Shown one piece after another: positions 59,411 through 64,000 of a DNA stretch of 64,000 bases. Each line of letters opens with the position of its first letter. Within the stretch, counting starts at the first letter, position 1. Below the pieces are notes generated by a model, which did not search any database, was not told where the DNA came from, and was given only the letters and a program-made list of their open reading frames with translations. Source of the stretch: Psococerastis gibbosa (taxonomy: Eukaryota; Arthropoda; Insecta; Psocodea; Psocidae); contig OZ020490.1 of the NCBI GenBank assembly GCA_963971405.1, positions 12,758,874-12,822,873 of the forward strand, in the 5' to 3' direction. Made by a program: the position numbers and the translations under genes.

Positions 59411-60020
59411 AAATAAAATAATAAATGGCTGCTTAGGCCAGCAATAAGTTGTAGCGTTAATTGGTATATATTACTGACGTTAAACTAACTTAGAGTTTGC
59501 CTCGTTATAACAGAAAGTAGAGTATCTAAAATAAATATATAAATATATAAAATATTGATAAGGGACTGCTGTTGTAATATTTTCTAAATAAATAAATTGC
59601 TCAAAATAGGCATAAAAGCGAACCACAGTAATAATGCGTGTGAACATTAATAGCTGATGGCTTTTCTTACTTTCCCATATAAAAATGACCTGTCATTCTT
59701 CTTTACTGAAAAGATAGAACACCTACAAAGCAATATAAGGTAATTATCATATACAGTAAGTATGTATGACCCTCACGCTCTTCATATGGTATTGTATTAA
59801 TAACGTGCCGAACATCTAGCTAGACTAGTCTACTAGGTTACTTGCCCTTGCCTTGTATGAGTAGACCAGTTCATAATACTCGCTTCTAAGTTCCAAGTTT
59901 GAATAACATTGACTGATTCTTTCTAGCTTTAGGGCTTAAATTGTCAAAAGATCTCCATAACCTAGTTTTTCCATAATTTTCTGGGCGATGGAAATTTTTT
60001 TAGAGTTGCCAATGGAAGAC
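59411..60020. other. Unassigned intergenic DNA
   Basis: AT-rich, nothing recognised. Confidence 0.35.
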
Positions 60021-60180
60021 AGAAACTAGTTTATTAGGTTTAACAATATTGACCGTTTTAGGGAGATTCATCTACCTATTGAGATGGCGACCAATGTTCG
60101 ACTTTCGGAAAATTTCTTCTCAACTATTCATTTCATGACCCCCTGAGCTCAAAACCACACGACGTCCAGTCAAAGTAAAA

Positions 60181-61022
60181 AGAACCGGTCCTAGTTTACT
60201 CGAACATGCTTTCCAATTTTAACAAAATTAGTGGATAGAGAAAATGAGTAATTTCATGGTAAATAATTTTCCTATGGTTAAATTTCCGATAACTCGTGGG
60301 GGGGGGGGGGTGTCACCTGACGTCACTGGAGGTGAGGTAAATTCTAGATAGGTCAGACCAACACATTACCACACAGCAATACTGGCAGGGCACGCATTTT
60401 TTCAAAAAAACATTTTTTTTTACAAAACCAAATACTTTTCTGGGAAAGCAACCTGTCTGGTTTCGTTACTCAATTTAACACCTAAAACATACCTGAAGGT
60501 AGAAATCTTCGATAGAAAGGTTTCGCAGAAAAATTATTTTATAGTCATTTTTCATTCAAATTTAGTTATTTTTATTGTTTTTACCCCCAGAAGCAACCTA
60601 TCAAGGGGCAAGCGACCCCCCGCATTTCGTTAACATTAATAACGACTACAATATATGTGAATTTAAAAGAAATCGTTGGAGCCGTTTTTGAGAAATAATT
60701 TTTTTAAACGTTTTTGAGTATAAACCCCCCCCCCCCCCAAATTAAGCTAGCCCAAAATTAAAAAAATGGTCCTGAGGTATGATTTTTGTAAACCTACATG
60801 CCGAATTTCATCAAAATCGACTGAGTAGTTTGCCCGGAAATCGACGCACAGACAGACAGAGCGACAGACAGTGCGACAGAGCGACAGACAGACAGACATT
60901 TCGTAAAAACCACTTTTTTGGGTTCCTGGGACCCCAAAACGTGTAAATCCGTTGAAATCTCGGAATCGAAAATTTCGACCGTCACAAAGCTTTCCTCATA
61001 CTACGTATAAATTGGAAAGCAA
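60181..61022 (+). mobile_element. Family A element inserted in repeat N
   Basis: Full-length copy from gaaccggtcc to ATTGGAAAGCAA with a G13 tract and a C16 tract. Repeat N sequence continues on both sides (gacgtccagtcaaa at 60158; ttcatagtcgtcattg at 61034). Confidence 0.8.
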
Positions 61023-61215
61023 TAAGTAAATTTTCATAGTCGTCATTGTTTGGAACACAAGAGTGTTTTGTGTGTTGATGTTGTGGTCGGGAAAATAATG
61101 AAGTATTTTTTATTTTTTTATTACATACTAGTACATGGTGTAGGTAGCGTAGAGGAAAAGCAGGGTCTGCGGAATCTCCCTACACCTGATTGGCCAGAGC
61201 CGAAAGCAATTTTTT

Positions 61216-62162
61216 TGTTGTTGCTTGTGGCTTTTAAGAGCATAATTTCCCAGGTTTTGTGGTTCAAGCCTTTCTGAAACAACCTTAACCACACACTGTC
61301 CTGTATCTAAATGTTTACTCTTGTAGTCATCAGCATTATAAACGAAATTTAATAAAATAAAAAATTATCAGTAGATAAAAAATACACTATAACTTATCTG
61401 CGACGATTTTGGTTCGAAGAAGCAAATTTTGTTAACTTTCCTTACCATGATGCTTCTACTTTCTTTGCCCATAAGGGAAGTAGAGGAACCCATTAAAGAA
61501 AATTCAAGAGAAACATTATAGGCAGCTAATAGTAGATACCTACAAAGGTAGTACATGAGACACCAAGGAGTTGAATAAGTCAATAAATAAACCAACCATC
61601 ATAGACATCAATTTATGCTATATATTCATACCCATAATTTGTCTCAGCAAAGTATTTTGCAACCTTATGATTATCTTTCACCGTACGTCATTTTTGACAG
61701 AATCCAGTATACCTATATGTATTTATCGAGTACCTACCTAATCCAGTATATACCTCAATGAATTTATCGAGTATTGGCCTCGTTGCAAAGGGTCAGCAAG
61801 TAGTCCAATTTTCCTTGTCCCATTACAACAATCTGTTTCGCTAACCACACCTTTCAATAAATTGCAAATGCTCTGTTTCCCCTGTTATTTATCCATATTG
61901 ATATGAGGGCGTGTTTCTGCCATAGGTTTGGTCAGATTTGCGGTCTGATATGTTATATACTTGATGATGCACTAGCCGCACCTGCGGTTCCTATTGTTTT
62001 GCAATGTGTTGCTGCGTGGTGCACTTAGGGTGCGTCCGTATTACCAACAGATAAGCGATTGCAAGAGGGGTTAGCCATCGGCATAAATTAGGAAAACACA
62101 GAGCTTCTAGTAATCTCTGACTTCAGTAACTCTCAAAGTGAACACTGCCCACTTTGTTCATG
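61216..62162. other. Unassigned intergenic DNA
   Basis: No element ends or coding signal recognised. Confidence 0.35.
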
Positions 62163-62325
62163 AACGGATCCAACGCATTTCGGGGGTAGTTGTGGGTCAA
62201 AATAGAACAGACATACGACGTACAGTAGTACCGATAAAATTGAGTAAATTAACTTACAAAATATTTACTAAACTTGGGGGGGGGGGCAGCTACCCCCCTC
62301 ACCCCTGCATCCGTCCATTACCTTG
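62163..62325. mobile_element. MITE family J
   Basis: cggatccaacgcatttcg to catccgtccattacc, with tgtgggtcaaaatag, taaattaacttacaa and a G12 tract. A short (ctg)n run follows. Confidence 0.65.
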
Positions 62326-62739
62326 TTTCTGCTGCTGCTGCTGCTGCTACTGTGTTTCTGGTCTCAATGACCGTATCCACGGTAGAGACTCCCAAGGAAC
62401 TTGTCAGAATGTGCAAACAGCCGTAAGTGATAGGTGTTAGCGATGATGTTTGCGAGGATGAATGATACGACTATAGTGATGCCAAAACAGGTGTTGGTCC
62501 AGGGGCTAACACAGCAGCTAGGAGGGGAGTTTATATGCCATACGTGTTCCCCCCTCCATACTCTGCACCCACATTAGGATCTCTTATCTATATATAGGGT
62601 TCAAAGTCACCTCTCCAGGGTAAAATCCTATTTCCGATTTTTGCGCTATTGGTTCCTCGCTGGTGTTTTTTTCAACGACTGCTTTCAGCACTTCTGTTTT
62701 AAGCAACCCTATCAGTGGGGTAAGTGAGTCTGTTTCTGA

Positions 62740-62990
62740 ACTTAAGGCAGACTCCTTCACCTCAGGAAGAAGAGATGTTGACTGACCTCCCATTTTTGGA
62801 CAACCCATTCAATGCGAGTCTCCCTGGACACGCGAAGTAAGTACCTCCTGATTGTAGTGGATTCCGAGCCACTTGCGGAACATAGTAAAGTCACACGATT
62901 AATTTGGAGGTGACCAGCACTTGACACGCATTTAGACTGAATGGCAGTCTCAACGCGCTATAATGCCCCACTGATGGCCAACGCTGTCAC
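62740..62990 (+). repeat. Dispersed repeat L copy
   Basis: ggcagactccttcacctcagg to the aggtgaccag region, matching 40340-40600. Confidence 0.55.
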
Positions 62991-63031
62991 TAGCGAATCC
63001 AGCTATGCCCCTCCTACTTCTCTAACCTAAC

Positions 63032-63310
63032 TCACAGTAGATAAAACGTCCTTTCAAATTTTTTCAAAGATCTTTTCGCGCATCCTACGGCTGCCATGCA
63101 TTGGGCTAGGAGCAGAGCGTTTGAATGGCCTACTGTCGCTACACCTTCGTAAACGTTCAGAAAGGCGCTTCTATAGGTCCAACGTCCCTCCCGCCAGAAG
63201 CACGGGCAGTGGCACAGAATGTGTTCCACAGTTTCTTCTCCTAGTTCGCAGAACCGGCATATTGAGCTTTGCAGATCCAATTCAACACTGTCTCTGTTTT
63301 TCTGCATGTA
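63032..63310 (-). pseudogene. LINE C-terminal Cys/His segment
   Basis: The - strand reads SSICRFCELGEETVEHILCH and CPCFWREGRW, then a stop at 63032. The C-X2-C...H-X3-C pattern marks the end of many Jockey/R1-type LINE ORFs. The family differs from that of the next entry. Confidence 0.7.
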
Positions 63311-63328
63311 AATTAAGTTCTTCTCTCT

Positions 63329-63798
63329 TCAAGTTACAGCCGGATGATGGCTGGTTGGCAGGAACATAATGCAGCGATGTCTCCAGTCTCCGCGATTTTG
63401 GCTTGTCCTCTTCAGCTCCACATAGGACGTTATCCCCTAATCATGTTTAACTTGCTGGAGATATTCGTTTCGTGGCCGTCCCCGTCGATTTACGCCTTGC
63501 ATGGTCCCCTCAATGACGCAGCTGACTAAGTTATCATGCCGAAGCAGGTGTCCGATCCAGCGTGCCCTCCAAGTGGATATGGATGCAGTAAGGGTCCTTT
63601 TTTCACTTATTTGGGTTAGGACTTCCTCATTCGTTTCATGGTCTTGCCAAGGTATTCTCAAAATGCGGCGATAACACCACATTTCGAATGCTTCTATTTT
63701 CTTGACATTTTTTTCGCTTAGGCACCATGTTTCACATCCATATAGTAGAATGCTCCACACAAGAGACATTCTTTTCCTGAGTCTGACATTTATATTGT
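63329..63798 (-). pseudogene. LINE endonuclease/RT C-terminal fragment
   Basis: Same LINE and almost the same 5' truncation point as 35323-35792. The frame reads ILLYGCETWCLSEKN, MWCYRRILRIPWQDH, RARWIGHLLRHDN and RRGRPRNEYLQQ, then an in-frame TAG (63437-63439), after which the frame resumes to the normal end. Trp is intact where the other copy has TGA. Confidence 0.85.
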
Positions 63799-64000
63799 TA
63801 GACTGAAAAAAATTAAGTACGGTATATAATATAACAATTTAATTTAGCCTAAAATGAACATTTATCAGACTTAATTCGAAGTTGTTGAAGTATTCCAGTT
63901 GCCCGTACTGACAATGCATCGTATTCACCAAATCTTGGAACAAAAGAGACCCGGGCGATTATTGACACAACAATGACAAATTTGAGGTAGGCGGTGTCAC

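Overview
The window is animal nuclear DNA, AT-rich and dense in repeats. Two spliced protein-coding genes are recognisable at the left end; the remaining 50 kb or so is intergenic and made almost entirely of transposable elements and their remains. The GAR1 protein begins in the style I associate with arthropod GAR1. The repeats also fit an arthropod or related invertebrate: tRNA-derived SINEs, several non-LTR retrotransposon tails, a Ty3/gypsy element, many hAT and TTA-target MITEs, and dispersed elements carrying GACA repeats. The species cannot be fixed from the sequence alone.

Region 1 (1-12.4 kb): a convergent gene pair. The 3' half of a TXNDC11-like gene (thioredoxin-domain protein of the ER) runs on the + strand in six exons from 158 to its stop at 5688. 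GAR1 (H/ACA ribonucleoprotein subunit) runs on the - strand from the ATG at 10502 to the stop at 6271 in three coding exons. A probable non-coding first exon and promoter lie near 12.19-12.38 kb. The stop codons are 582 bases apart. All splice phases were checked by hand and agree. The introns are filled with mobile DNA, including a perfect 146-base-armed hairpin in GAR1 intron 2 (7200-7580).

Region 2 (12.4-43 kb): no gene seen. It holds MITEs with poly-G/C tracts, solo LTRs, SINEs, LINE 3' fragments, an array of roughly 200-bp repeats (19.1-20.3 kb), a second tandem array that has taken two later insertions (34.9-36.6 kb), and a LINE copy bounded by an unusually long 35-bp target duplication (41.56-42.39 kb).

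Region 3 (43.1-48.7 kb): a young, apparently complete Ty3/gypsy retrotransposon on the - strand. It has two identical 387-bp LTRs, a gag ORF, a pro-pol ORF in the -1 frame, and a 4-bp target duplication. It sits inside an older hAT-type element. Two solo LTRs of the same family lie at 16.2 and 33.8 kb.

Region 4 (48.7-64 kb): more dispersed elements, including a nested pair of family A (52.87-54.27 kb), an inverted-repeat element with a CTAA duplication (54.43-54.72 kb) and several LINE tails, the last two at 63.0-63.8 kb on the same strand.

I see no bacterial-type operon, CRISPR array, rRNA or convincing functional tRNA gene. The strongest candidates for something unusual are the perfect intronic hairpin, the intact gypsy copy with its repeat-built leader, a retrocopied unknown RNA inside a solo LTR, and the recurrence of long G/C homopolymer tracts in several apparently unrelated small elements.
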